In this document: piece after piece, positions 1 through 7,726 of the stretch
Layout of the letters: every line of letters starts with the position of its first letter
Numbering within the stretch: position 1 is the first letter of the stretch
Virus record (IMG/VR): IMGVR_UViG_3300038701_002211
Location: 1-23,813 of that record
Source: a virus
Reading direction: 5' to 3' (one strand)
DNA: 23,813 nt
The notes under the pieces: model-generated
Databases searched by the model: none
The model's input: only the letters and a program-made list of their open reading frames with translations
What the model was told of the DNA's origin: nothing
Program-made: the position numbers and the translations under genes

Positions 1-95
1 GAATGGAAGGGAGAGCGCATGTAATTCGCGAGTTTTTCCTCTCTAGTGGGGTTATTTGGGAAGGATCATCTCAAAAGGCTGAAATATGGGAATAA
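1..95 (+). other. Left edge: possible 3' end of an upstream gene
   Basis: One + strand frame is open from base 3 to a TAA at 93-95. It could be the last 30 codons of a gene entering from the left and overlapping the next gene by 10 bases, which would fit the overlap style of this operon. The piece is too short to recognise. The other two + frames stop within the first 60 bases. A ribosome-binding-like AAAGG at 74-78 serves the gene starting at 86. I see no convincing promoter or terminator here. In lambda the cos site lies just left of the terminase genes, but I cannot identify a cos-like signal by eye. Confidence 0.25.
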
Positions 96-631
96 AATTC
101 TCCGGAAGCCTGAAGAGATCGACCAGCCTCGTCACATTTCTTGCAAAGCTAGACAGTCCTGCTTTGTCACGGGCGGTGGCTCGAGGACTTAACGAGCACG
201 CGGAAGAGCAACGCCGGATATCGGTGAAGGGAATCGTCTCCTACACGGGCGTTCCAAATTCTCGGGTAAGCCGGGTCACCAAGACGGTGAAGGCGGGTGT
301 CAGCTCAACGCTGATCGCCAAAGTCGTAACCGCGGATAAGGCGATCGGACTGGAAGAGTACGGCTCGCCCGTATGGTCCAGATCAATGCCTGGGGTTGAA
401 GCAACAGCTTGGAACCGGCGCCAGATCTTTGACGGAACTTTCATGGCGCGGGGCATGGTATTTCACAGGGTTGGTGCATCTCGAATGCCGATCCGCAAAC
501 TTTACGGTCCAGTGCTTGCCAACGAATTGGCGAAGCCAGATCGGCCAAACGTGCCAAGGGCGCGAGCATTTGCAGAGCTGGATCTTAAGAAGAGGGTCTA
601 TCGCCAGATCCTGCGAGAATTGGGGGCGTAG
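86..631 (+). CDS. Z: Prophage minor tail protein Z-like (lambda GpZ family)
   Basis: A 181-aa protein resembling the lambda minor tail protein Z family, whose members help finish the head-proximal end of the tail before it joins the head. The C-terminal half carries the recognisable stretch: a VFHRVG strand followed by RMPIRKLYGP at about residues 133-142, like the R-x-PI-x-K-x-YGP signature of the family. Lambda Z is 192 aa, so the length fits. The ATG at 86 has an AAAGG seven bases upstream. The stop TAG shares its last base with the GTG start of the terminase small subunit, which suggests translational coupling. The place is odd: Z normally follows the FII neck gene, not the 5' side of the terminase genes. 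Family call is by remembered motif; the role is inferred. Confidence 0.65.
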   Translation: MGIKFSGSLKRSTSLVTFLAKLDSPALSRAVARGLNEHAEEQRRISVKGIVSYTGVPNSRVSRVTKTVKAGVSSTLIAKVVTADKAIGLEEYGSPVWSRSMPGVEATAWNRRQIFDGTFMARGMVFHRVGASRMPIRKLYGPVLANELAKPDRPNVPRARAFAELDLKKRVYRQILRELGA

Positions 632-1158
632 TGGGGCAATCAGAACCGAGGCAGTTGATACCAGATGTCGTAAAGACGGTTGAGCTGTGCAAGCTCCTCG
701 ATGTCAGCAAGACAAAGCTCGCTGAACTCAAAAGTGCCGGCATTGTCGTTCCGGTCGACGGGGTGAGAGGCCATTTCAAAGCGATTGAGTCAATGCACGG
801 CTACATCGACCATTTGCGAAAGCGCAAAGCAGGTCAGGGCACAACACACAATCTGGCCGATGAGCGGGCAAAGACCGAAAAGGTAGAGCGAGAAATGAAG
901 GAAATGCGTCTAGCAGAAATGCAGGGGCAGGTCCTCAAGGTCGGTGAGGTGACGGCCAGCTGGTCAGCCTTTGGGCAGTTGGTCCGTCAGAAAGTAATGG
1001 GCCTTCCAAGTAAATTTCGTCAGGCGGTGCCGCATCTGACCAGCCACGATGCCGAAATGATGCGTGAGCAGTGCAGAGAGCTTCTGCAGGATCTTGCGGT
1101 TGAAGCCGAGGATGCTGTGATCGGCGCTACGGGTGATGGTCTGAATGCTGCTGAGTAG
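631..1158 (+). CDS. Terminase small subunit (Nu1-like DNA packaging protein)
   Basis: A 175-aa protein that probably recognises the packaging site on phage DNA and recruits the large subunit. The N-terminal part (about residues 10-50) has the look of the winged helix-turn-helix of Nu1-type proteins, with a conserved LCKLLDVSKTKLAELKSAG-like helix pair and a wing. A charged helical stretch (about 80-105, rich in Lys and Glu) follows, as in subunits that oligomerise through a coiled region. Lambda Nu1 is 181 aa. The start is GTG, overlapping the previous stop by one base, and the 3' end overlaps the large subunit by 14 bases. Its position directly before a GpA-type large subunit strongly supports the call. 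Confidence 0.8.
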   Translation: MGQSEPRQLIPDVVKTVELCKLLDVSKTKLAELKSAGIVVPVDGVRGHFKAIESMHGYIDHLRKRKAGQGTTHNLADERAKTEKVEREMKEMRLAEMQGQVLKVGEVTASWSAFGQLVRQKVMGLPSKFRQAVPHLTSHDAEMMREQCRELLQDLAVEAEDAVIGATGDGLNAAE

Positions 1159-2968
1159 CGCCAAACAGGCCCTTGCCAAAGGGCTTGCCAAATCGCTGAC
1201 GCCACCCGAGGCGCTTTCGTATTCCGAGTGGGCAAAAGAGCATTTCCGGCTGGCTGGCAATACGGCAGCGCCGGGGCGGTTCAAGCCGTGGAAATTCCAG
1301 CGCGGAATTCTGGATGCAATAGGTGACCCCAAAATTGAGCGGGTCTCGGTGATCAAGTCTGCGAGGACGGGCTACACTGTCTCGCTTGTGGCTGGCATTG
1401 GCGCATTTGCTTACAACGACCCGTGTCCGGTCATCCTTCTGATGCCGACAGAAGATGACTGTCGGGGCGTGATGGCGGATGAAGTGGATCCGGCATTTGC
1501 AGAGTCACCGATCCTTCAGAACCTGATGCCGCAAGGCAGACTGAGCGGCAAAAACAGCTACTTGAGCCGTCAATTTGTTGGCGGCGGCGGTCTAAAGGTG
1601 CTGGCGGCAGGCGCTGTCAGAAACCTACGGCGACACACCGCCCGAGTGCTGTTCATTGATGAAGTTGACGGCATGAAAATGACCGTCGAGGGAGACCCGG
1701 TTCGCATCGCTGAGAAGCGTACGCTCTCATATGCAGATCGGAAAATCGTCATCGGCTCCACACCGATCGACGAAGCGTCCTCGATCATTCTGCCGAAATA
1801 CAACGAGTCCGATCAGCGGATATTTGAAATTCCATGCTTGGAGTGTGGGGCGCCGTTTGAGCTATTGTGGGAGCACGTCGCTTGGACTGCCGGCAAGCCT
1901 GAGACGGCTCACTCTGTGTGCCCGAATTGTAAATCTAAGATTGATGAGCGTTTCAAACCAGAAATGGTTGAGGGCGGCGAGTGGCTGGCCACGCGGCCTG
2001 AAATAGAGAGCCATGCCGGATTTAGATTGAATGCGCTGATCTCACTATTCGCAAATGCGAGTTGGAAAAAACTTGCTGCGGAGTTCGAGACTGCGCAGCG
2101 TGCCGGCGACACCGATATGCAGGTGTTTTACAACACCGTGCTCGGCCGGGTCTGGTCGTCTGCAATCGAATATACGACTGAAGCCCAATTGATGGCTCGG
2201 CGCGAAAATCTCGGCATCGCTTGGGATGGCGTTCTGGACATTTGGCGCCAAGACATTCCGCCAGAAGTCATGTTCATGACGATGGGCGTCGACGTTCAGC
2301 ATGACAGGCTGGAGTGCACAATGCTTGGCCATACGCGCGACGGCGTAGTGGTCTTGGGGCATTATGTCATCTGGGGGCCGACAGATCTAAATTCGACATG
2401 GGATGAGTTGGATTCGTTGGTAACAACCGAGTTCAAACACCCTCTTGGCGGCTATTTGGGCTTTGATGCGACTGCGGTCGATGCCAGTGACGGCGGTCGA
2501 TATGACTATGTTCTGAACTATTGCGACCGATCGCGCGGTGAGAATGTCTATGCCGTGAAGGGCGCAAACGGGCAACGTCCAGTTCTGAAGGCGAGCAAAA
2601 CATCAAAGAGGTCGGCAACCAAGCCGTTGTTTATCGTCGGCGTGGATGTCGTCAAAACAGAACTCTTGGTCTCCCTGCCCCGAGGCAAGGATGAGCTCAA
2701 CCACATCCGTTTCTCCAACTCTCTGGATGAAGAGTATTTCATTCAGCTGACTTCGGAGCGGCGCGAGGTTCACTACAAACAAGGTCGCCCGGAAATCCAG
2801 TTTGTCCCAGTCGGTGGGCGCAAGCAGGAAGCGCTGGACTGCATGGTCTACGCTCAGGCGATCAAGCGCGTCATGCGCTTCGATTGGGACAAGCGACTTT
2901 TGAAACTGAAACAGCAAGAACCAGCCGGCGAGTCTTTAGCCGATCTGGTCAGCAGCCTTCACACGTAG
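1145..2968 (+). CDS. terL: Terminase large subunit, GpA family
   Basis: A 607-aa packaging motor that uses ATP to drive DNA into the procapsid and cuts concatemers at genome ends. Lambda GpA is 641 aa. Seen in the sequence: an adenine-binding-like PWKFQR (48-53), the unusual Walker A KSARTGYT (71-78), very close to the lambda form, Walker B LFIDEVD (169-175) with Asp172 and Glu173, a coupling motif GSTP (204-207), and a probable zinc knuckle formed by CLEC (231-234) and CPNC (259-262). The C-terminal nuclease domain begins near GVDVQHDRLE (381-390) with a candidate metal-binding Asp383, followed by GFDATAVDASDGG (about 438-450). All expected motor and nuclease landmarks are present, so the protein looks functional. 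The ATG lies inside the end of the small-subunit gene. Confidence 0.95.
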   Translation: MLLSSAKQALAKGLAKSLTPPEALSYSEWAKEHFRLAGNTAAPGRFKPWKFQRGILDAIGDPKIERVSVIKSARTGYTVSLVAGIGAFAYNDPCPVILLMPTEDDCRGVMADEVDPAFAESPILQNLMPQGRLSGKNSYLSRQFVGGGGLKVLAAGAVRNLRRHTARVLFIDEVDGMKMTVEGDPVRIAEKRTLSYADRKIVIGSTPIDEASSIILPKYNESDQRIFEIPCLECGAPFELLWEHVAWTAGKPETAHSVCPNCKSKIDERFKPEMVEGGEWLATRPEIESHAGFRLNALISLFANASWKKLAAEFETAQRAGDTDMQVFYNTVLGRVWSSAIEYTTEAQLMARRENLGIAWDGVLDIWRQDIPPEVMFMTMGVDVQHDRLECTMLGHTRDGVVVLGHYVIWGPTDLNSTWDELDSLVTTEFKHPLGGYLGFDATAVDASDGGRYDYVLNYCDRSRGENVYAVKGANGQRPVLKASKTSKRSATKPLFIVGVDVVKTELLVSLPRGKDELNHIRFSNSLDEEYFIQLTSERREVHYKQGRPEIQFVPVGGRKQEALDCMVYAQAIKRVMRFDWDKRLLKLKQQEPAGESLADLVSSLHT

Positions 2969-2974
2969 GGGCCG

Positions 2975-4660
2975 ATGGGATTTTTTGACCGCTTCCGCGG
3001 CACCAGAACCATAAACTCCGTGCCTCATGACCCCGGCTTCGGTGGCGTGGGGTCCATGGTCCTGAATATGTTCAGGCCCTCGCTCCGCGAGCAGCAGGAT
3101 GAGGTTTCGGACGCTTGGAATGAAACTGCTGCACGCGCTCTTCGTATGGTGGTCAACTCAGGATTTCTGACTGGAGCCGTCAATGCGGTTTCGGCTGCCG
3201 TGGTTGGTCCCGGACTGCGCCTTTCTCTTCGCCCCGACTACCAATCACTTGGTTGGGATGAAAAAGACGCTCGGGAATGGTCCTCAAAGGCTGAAAAGAT
3301 GTTCCGCGCTTGGGCGTCAACGCCGATGGAGTGCGATGCTGCGGGCGAATTGACTCTCTCTCAAATGCAGCAGGCTCAGTTCGCTGCATACCTCGCATAT
3401 GGCGAAAGTCTGGCGCTGATTCCTGTCGTCAAGCGATCAGGATCCTCGACGGCGACCAAGGTGTCTTTGGTTCCGCCTAGCCGCATCGAGGAAAAGAATG
3501 ATCCGCACAACAATCTGTATATGGGCGTGCGGACAAACAGATGGGGTATGCCCAAGGCGTACCGGATCAAAGAGTGGCGGGATGGCCAGTGGGTTGTTCG
3601 AGAACTAAAGGCCAGAGACCGGGGTGGCCTCAAAAACATCTCGCACTGCAAGGATCCTTCGATCGCCACCACACGGGGCTTCCCTATTTTGGGGCCAATA
3701 TTGAAGGCGTCCAAACAGTTCGATCAGTATGCAGACGGCAACATGCAGAAGATGATGATTCAGACCATCTTCGCTGCGGTTCTGACCTCAAAAACAGCTG
3801 GCCCAGCTGCTTTCGATGGCATCATGACGGACACGGATCGCAAGGGTCTGGAGAGTTTCGCCAAGCAAAGAAAGCAATGGTATAGTTCGGCCAAAATCGA
3901 CCTGCGAGAGCACGGCAGAATTGCTCACTTGGCGCCCGATGATGAGCTCAATTTCGTTGAAGCCAAAGGCGCAAGTGCTGATTACGACATCTTCGTTCAA
4001 TGGCTGCTCAGAGAAATCGCTGTGGGGCTGGGTGTGACATATGACACCGTGTCCGGCGATGATCGCGGCGCAACGTACTCGTCGATCCGCATGGGCAGCG
4101 CAAAGGAATGGCTCCGCGTTGAGAAGTGGCGCGAAAACATCGTCATCCCTTTCTCAAACGCAGTTCTGATCCGCTGGATGGATGAGGCAATCGCTACTGG
4201 TCGGCTGGACTTTCCGGGCGGCTATGAGGTCTGGCGTGAGAACATGTCCTACGCCGCAAGGGGAACATGGGCTGGCCCTGCGAAGCCACAAGCCGATGAT
4301 TTCAAAACTGCTCGAGCACATGAGGTGTTGAAGGACGTTGGCGCGACAACTCTGCGAAACATCTGCGAGGAATATGGCTGGGACATCGGCGATATTATGG
4401 AAGGGCAGGCCCGCGAAAACGAGCGGGCAAGAGAGCTCGGACTTCCTTTGCCATGGGCGCCGAAAGACCTTCTTGAAACCGACGAGGGGCTTGATCTGGA
4501 GTTGAATGCGCCTCCCGACGAAGGCCCCACTGACAAAAGGCGTCGAAAGAGCCCAAGCCGCAAACGAAATCGACCTGCGCCACGAAATCCGAGTGACAAA
4601 GAACCTACCGGCACAAATCTCAATGTCGATTTGGAAGAGGATATGATCAATGGCGATTGA
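2975..4660 (+). CDS. B: Phage portal protein, lambda family
   Basis: A 561-aa portal subunit. Twelve copies would form the ring at one capsid vertex through which DNA enters and leaves. The N-terminal stretch (RALRMVVNSGFLTGAVNAV, about 54-72) and the GDDRGATYSSIRMG motif near residues 360-373 are typical of lambda gpB-type portals (lambda B is 533 aa). A basic patch rich in Lys and Arg (about 521-537) lies just before an acidic C-terminus. Patches like this could touch DNA, but that is an inference. The gene starts six bases after the terminase stop, without the small gpW gene that sits between A and B in lambda. Its last 11 bases overlap the next gene. Confidence 0.93.
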   Translation: MGFFDRFRGTRTINSVPHDPGFGGVGSMVLNMFRPSLREQQDEVSDAWNETAARALRMVVNSGFLTGAVNAVSAAVVGPGLRLSLRPDYQSLGWDEKDAREWSSKAEKMFRAWASTPMECDAAGELTLSQMQQAQFAAYLAYGESLALIPVVKRSGSSTATKVSLVPPSRIEEKNDPHNNLYMGVRTNRWGMPKAYRIKEWRDGQWVVRELKARDRGGLKNISHCKDPSIATTRGFPILGPILKASKQFDQYADGNMQKMMIQTIFAAVLTSKTAGPAAFDGIMTDTDRKGLESFAKQRKQWYSSAKIDLREHGRIAHLAPDDELNFVEAKGASADYDIFVQWLLREIAVGLGVTYDTVSGDDRGATYSSIRMGSAKEWLRVEKWRENIVIPFSNAVLIRWMDEAIATGRLDFPGGYEVWRENMSYAARGTWAGPAKPQADDFKTARAHEVLKDVGATTLRNICEEYGWDIGDIMEGQARENERARELGLPLPWAPKDLLETDEGLDLELNAPPDEGPTDKRRRKSPSRKRNRPAPRNPSDKEPTGTNLNVDLEEDMINGD

Positions 4661-4919
4661 TTATGAAACGCTCTTCGGAGGGGATGACTATGATCCCTGC
4701 CTGATCGCAAGAACCCTTCGCCCAACGCTTATGCAATTGATCGTTGAAGGGCAGGTTCAGACCGTGAAGTTTCGGGATCGTGAGGTTCGCTACGGCGTAA
4801 GGGAGATCGACGAACTCAGAGGTCTTGTCGAGCAGATGGAATCTGAATGCCGGATCAAAAACGGCGACACATCGGGCATTCGAAAAGCCATTACGGCTGG
4901 CCAGGTCCACTGCGACTAG
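4650..4919 (+). CDS. W: gpW-like head-tail joining protein (probable)
   Basis: An 89-aa protein. Residues 22-67 align by eye with lambda gpW (68 aa): LRPTLMQLIVEG matches the first helix, VQTVKFRDREVRYG matches the short hairpin with its charged turn, and a closing helix follows (IDELRGLVEQME). In lambda, gpW stabilises filled heads by plugging below the portal and forms the site for FII. There are about 20 extra residues at the N-terminus and about 20 at the C-terminus. AGAGG at 4636-4640 precedes the ATG by nine bases. The gene lies after the portal instead of between terminase and portal, so the call rests on sequence pattern, not position. It could alternatively be an unrelated small head protein. 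Confidence 0.6.
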   Translation: MAIDYETLFGGDDYDPCLIARTLRPTLMQLIVEGQVQTVKFRDREVRYGVREIDELRGLVEQMESECRIKNGDTSGIRKAITAGQVHCD

Positions 4920-4929
4920 GAAATTTGCA

Positions 4930-6204
4930 ATGAACATTTTAAGCGCTGCACTCGCTCAGGAATGGGCGATGCCGGAAGATCATGTCCGCAATTTACTGGC
5001 CATCGCTGCCCGCGAGAACGAAATTTCGGATACGGCACTCGAATCCTACCGGGCTGATCGTCAGGATGAAGAGACGGGGCTCAGCATCCGAGGTGATGTT
5101 GGCGTGATCAATGTCGCGGGGCCGCTGTTCAAGTTTGCAAACCTGTTCACTGTGCTCTCAGGCGCAACATCATATCAGATGACGGCACTTGCCCTCCAAC
5201 AGGCAGCTGATGACCCCCAAATTCGGTCAATTGTTATTCAGTTTGACACTCCGGGTGGGATGGTCAGTGGGTGCGATGAGCTCGCAACTGCGATCCATTC
5301 CGCTCGGAAAACTAAGCCAGTTTACGCTTATGTCTCAGGCATGGCCGCATCGGCCGGATACTGGCTGGCATCGTCGTGTGAGAAGGTGATCATAAGCCCA
5401 GCCTCAATGGTGGGCAGCATCGGTGTTGTGCGCGCCTGGCAGGATGACACAAAGCGCAAGGCTGCAGCTGGCATCGAGACCATCGAAATTGTCTCGTCAC
5501 AGTCTCCCGACAAGCGCCCCGACCACAGCACAGATGAGGGACGTTCTGTTCATCAGAAACAGGTCGACGACTTGGCAGACGTGTTCATCAAATCCGTCGC
5601 CGAAAACCGCGGCGTTTCAGCTGATCAAGTTGCGAAAGAGTTTGGCGCCGGTGGCGTCGAGATCGGTGCAAACGCCGTGTCGAAGGGCATGGCCGATGCA
5701 ATCGGTCAATTTGAGGACCTTATCGCCGTCCTCTCAACCGAAGCCTCATCGCTTGATGGGGCCATCACAGGAGGACAGCTAGTGTCCAATAACACCAAGA
5801 ATGAGCCGGCTGCCTCTGAACCAGCAGCCCCCGACACCAAAGCAATCGCAGATCAGGCGAAAGCGCATGTGGTCGAGGTAATGAAGGCGGGTCGCGAGAA
5901 CGGGCTGAATGAAATGTCCGACGCAGTGCTCGAAGACTCGGCGTTCAACGATGTGCCAACAGCCTCGATCGTGGGCTTGATCAATACCGTTGGCGCGTCC
6001 CTCAAAGAGCGGGCTTCTTCGTCGACGCAGACCTCGCGAGGGGCAAAAGACGCTCAAGACGCCAAATCTGACTACGCAGATGAGGCTGCCGAAAACGGCG
6101 CAATCGGCGCAGGCCTTGCAGGTGATGAGCCACAAACCCCCAAAAAACCGGAAGACAAATCCGGGGAAGTTTGGGGCGCCTTCAAGAAACCCAACGCCGC
6201 GTAA
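4930..6204 (+). CDS. C: Head maturation protease, S49/GpC type, with scaffold domain
   Basis: A 424-aa capsid protease (lambda C is 439 aa) of the SppA/ClpP-like S49 family. It should cleave scaffold and other head proteins inside the procapsid. The protease domain covers about residues 50-265. It shows QFDTPGG (104-110), the nucleophile region MAASAGYWLAS with likely catalytic Ser141, and SMVGSIGVV (159-167). The general-base lysine is probably in SPDKRPD near residue 195. After about 285 the sequence becomes charged and low in complexity, as expected for a scaffold. The ATG at 4930 is chosen over an in-frame start at 4825 because it has AGGAAA just upstream and avoids a long overlap with the gpW-like gene. 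An internal start gives a separate scaffold product. Confidence 0.9.
   Translation: MNILSAALAQEWAMPEDHVRNLLAIAARENEISDTALESYRADRQDEETGLSIRGDVGVINVAGPLFKFANLFTVLSGATSYQMTALALQQAADDPQIRSIVIQFDTPGGMVSGCDELATAIHSARKTKPVYAYVSGMAASAGYWLASSCEKVIISPASMVGSIGVVRAWQDDTKRKAAAGIETIEIVSSQSPDKRPDHSTDEGRSVHQKQVDDLADVFIKSVAENRGVSADQVAKEFGAGGVEIGANAVSKGMADAIGQFEDLIAVLSTEASSLDGAITGGQLVSNNTKNEPAASEPAAPDTKAIADQAKAHVVEVMKAGRENGLNEMSDAVLEDSAFNDVPTASIVGLINTVGASLKERASSSTQTSRGAKDAQDAKSDYADEAAENGAIGAGLAGDEPQTPKKPEDKSGEVWGAFKKPNAA
5769..5774 (+). promoter_or_regulatory. Internal Shine-Dalgarno AGGAGG within the protease gene
   Basis: This full-consensus ribosome binding site lies inside coding sequence, seven bases before an in-frame GTG. 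It is stronger than the site in front of the complete protease gene, which would favour scaffold over protease in amount, as head assembly requires. Confidence 0.75.
5782..6204 (+). CDS. Nu3: Nu3-like scaffold protein from internal in-frame start
   Basis: A GTG at 5782 is in frame with the protease gene (codon 285) and is preceded by a perfect AGGAGG at 5769-5774 with a seven-base spacer. It would give a 140-aa protein equal to the C-terminal part of the protease. It is rich in Ala, Lys, Asp and Glu with predicted helix (about 20-65) and ends in a short basic/hydrophobic tail (VWGAFKKPN). In lambda, Nu3 is made the same way from inside gene C and acts as the internal scaffold for capsid assembly. 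The nested arrangement and the strength of the ribosome binding site are seen directly. The scaffold role is inferred from lambda. Confidence 0.75.
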   Translation: MSNNTKNEPAASEPAAPDTKAIADQAKAHVVEVMKAGRENGLNEMSDAVLEDSAFNDVPTASIVGLINTVGASLKERASSSTQTSRGAKDAQDAKSDYADEAAENGAIGAGLAGDEPQTPKKPEDKSGEVWGAFKKPNAA

Positions 6205-6232
6205 CGGCTGAGAAAGGTCGAAAGGAACCCCC

Positions 6233-6622
6233 ATGACCGTATTGAACGAAAACATGCGCCGGACTGCGGCATTCCTCATTTCAGAGGAAGAAGCCTACCG
6301 CTCGCGTGAGCAGGTGCAGGTTATCCCAGGTGCAAGCACCACCTTGGATGCCGGCACCATCTTGGGAAAAGTCACCGCTACAGGCAAATACGTCCAATTG
6401 GATACGAGCGAGTCTGACGGATCCCAAACAGCTGCAGGCATCCTCTATGAAAGCGCAGCCGGCGTCGGCGCTTCTGACGAAGTAAAGCGCACCATTATCG
6501 CCCGTGATGCGCAGGTCATTGAAGGCCTACTGGTGTACCCCAGCGGGCTGAACGCTTCTCAAACTGCGGCCGTGACGGCAGAACTCGTCGGCCTCGGAAT
6601 TATTGTCCGGAAGGAGGCATAA
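6233..6622 (+). CDS. D: Head decoration protein D
   Basis: A 129-aa member of the lambda gpD family (lambda D is 110 aa). Trimers bind the expanded capsid at the threefold positions and stabilise it against DNA pressure. The family pattern is visible: a disordered N-terminal arm, then PGASTTLDAGTILGKVT (32-48), a GILYESAAG strand (about 69-77) and the closing segment ELVGLGIIVRKEA. AAAGGA about seven to eight bases before the ATG fits a strong start. It sits between the protease/scaffold and the capsid gene exactly as in lambda, and its stop is three bases before the capsid ATG. High expression is expected because it is needed in about the same copy number as capsid protein. Confidence 0.93.
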   Translation: MTVLNENMRRTAAFLISEEEAYRSREQVQVIPGASTTLDAGTILGKVTATGKYVQLDTSESDGSQTAAGILYESAAGVGASDEVKRTIIARDAQVIEGLLVYPSGLNASQTAAVTAELVGLGIIVRKEA

Positions 6623-6624
6623 TC

Positions 6625-7635
6625 ATGCTGCTGGATATTTTCAAACAAAACGCTTTTGCGACCACTACGCTGACAGCGGCCATCAAGGACATGGAGTTCA
6701 AGCCGAGTTACCTGACTCAGCTTGGCATCTTTGATCCAACGCCCATTCGCGGATACACGTTCGCGGTCGAAGGCACGGCAAACAGCCTCAAGCTGATCGA
6801 GACCTCGCCACTGGGCGCTCCGCCAAAAGATCGCACGCCAGATGCGCGTAACATGCGTGACTTCCGCACGGTTCGCCTTGCTGAGCGATTTAAGCTCAAC
6901 ATGGTGGAGCTCTCCGGGATTCGTGAATTTGGCTCGGAGGAGCAGCTCAAGCAAGTCGCTCAGGAAGTGGCCATGCGCTTCACGCAGATCCGGGAAGATA
7001 TGGAACTGACACGTGAATTCCATATGCTCGGGGCAATTCAGGGCATCCTCCTTGATGCCGATGGAACAACCGCGCTTTACAACTACTGGGACGAGTTTGG
7101 CCTTTCTGCTCCCACCAACTTCTCACTGGCCCTCAACACCACCTCAACGAACGTCCGCACCAAATTGCATGAATTAACCCGCGCGCAGGCGCGGGCTTCA
7201 AAAGGTGCAATCGGCCCTGGCGTGAAGTGGCACGCACTTGCCGGTGACGAGTTTTTCGACAAGCTGGTCGATCATGAAAATGTGAGGGCGTCCTACCTGA
7301 ATTACCAAGCAGCTGCGGAGCTCCGCCAGAACAAAGCGTTTGGTAGCTTTGAGTATGGCGGCGTTATGTTCCACAACTATCGAGGAACCGATGACAACTC
7401 GACAGTTGCTGTTGATAACGACAAAGCGATCCTTTTCCCGGTGGGTGCTCGTGATGTCTTCAAAGAAGTGCTGTCGCCCGCGGAATTTGATCCTTGGGTC
7501 AACACCCTAGGCCAGCGGGAGTACGCCTTCACAATCCCTGACCTCGAGCGCGGCGCGTTTGTGCATGGCGAGTTGTATTCCTACCCGCTTTATATGTGCC
7601 AGCGCCCACAGGTACTTCGCACTCTGACTGCCTAG
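6625..7635 (+). CDS. E: Major capsid protein E
   Basis: A 336-aa capsid subunit of the lambda gpE family (lambda E is 341 aa) with the HK97-like fold expected for the family. The recognisable parts are the N-terminal PSYLTQLGIFD (about 17-27), the central REDMELTREFHMLGAIQG (about 122-139) and the C-terminal LPVGARDVFKEV-like section followed by a receptor-proximal FDPWVN motif and PLYMCQRPQVL. AAGGAGG at 6611-6617, seven bases before the ATG, is one of the best ribosome binding sites in the window, as expected for the most abundant protein. A short GC-rich hairpin (7178-7195) lies within the gene. A terminator follows immediately. Confidence 0.95.
   Translation: MLLDIFKQNAFATTTLTAAIKDMEFKPSYLTQLGIFDPTPIRGYTFAVEGTANSLKLIETSPLGAPPKDRTPDARNMRDFRTVRLAERFKLNMVELSGIREFGSEEQLKQVAQEVAMRFTQIREDMELTREFHMLGAIQGILLDADGTTALYNYWDEFGLSAPTNFSLALNTTSTNVRTKLHELTRAQARASKGAIGPGVKWHALAGDEFFDKLVDHENVRASYLNYQAAAELRQNKAFGSFEYGGVMFHNYRGTDDNSTVAVDNDKAILFPVGARDVFKEVLSPAEFDPWVNTLGQREYAFTIPDLERGAFVHGELYSYPLYMCQRPQVLRTLTA
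7178..7195 (+). other. GC-rich hairpin inside capsid gene
   Basis: CCCGCGC and GCGCGGG pair perfectly over seven bases around a GCAG loop. No T-run follows, so it is not a terminator. It may simply reflect Ala/Arg codons in the capsid protein, or it may slow translation at this point. Confidence 0.3.
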
Positions 7636-7670
7636 GCCCCCTCAGCCCAGACGATAGTCAGTTGCGTGGC

Positions 7671-7705
7671 GAGGGAGGCTCACCCCCTCTGGGCCTCCCT
7701 CTTTT
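7671..7705 (+). terminator. Rho-independent terminator after capsid gene
   Basis: A nine-base perfect stem (GAGGGAGGC at 7671-7679 with GCCTCCCTC at 7693-7701) has a 13-base loop and is followed by TTTT. It lies in the 91-base gap between the capsid gene and the neck genes, one of the few gaps in the window. The short T-run suggests partial termination, which would leave more transcript for head genes than for the downstream neck and tail genes. No clear promoter is visible between it and the next start. Confidence 0.75.
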
Positions 7706-7726
7706 CCTCAATTCGGAGAATTCAAA

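Noticed and set aside
4825-4929. Earlier in-frame start of the protease gene
   Set aside because: It would overlap the gpW-like gene by 95 bases and has no ribosome site; ATG at 4930 has AGGAAA upstream.
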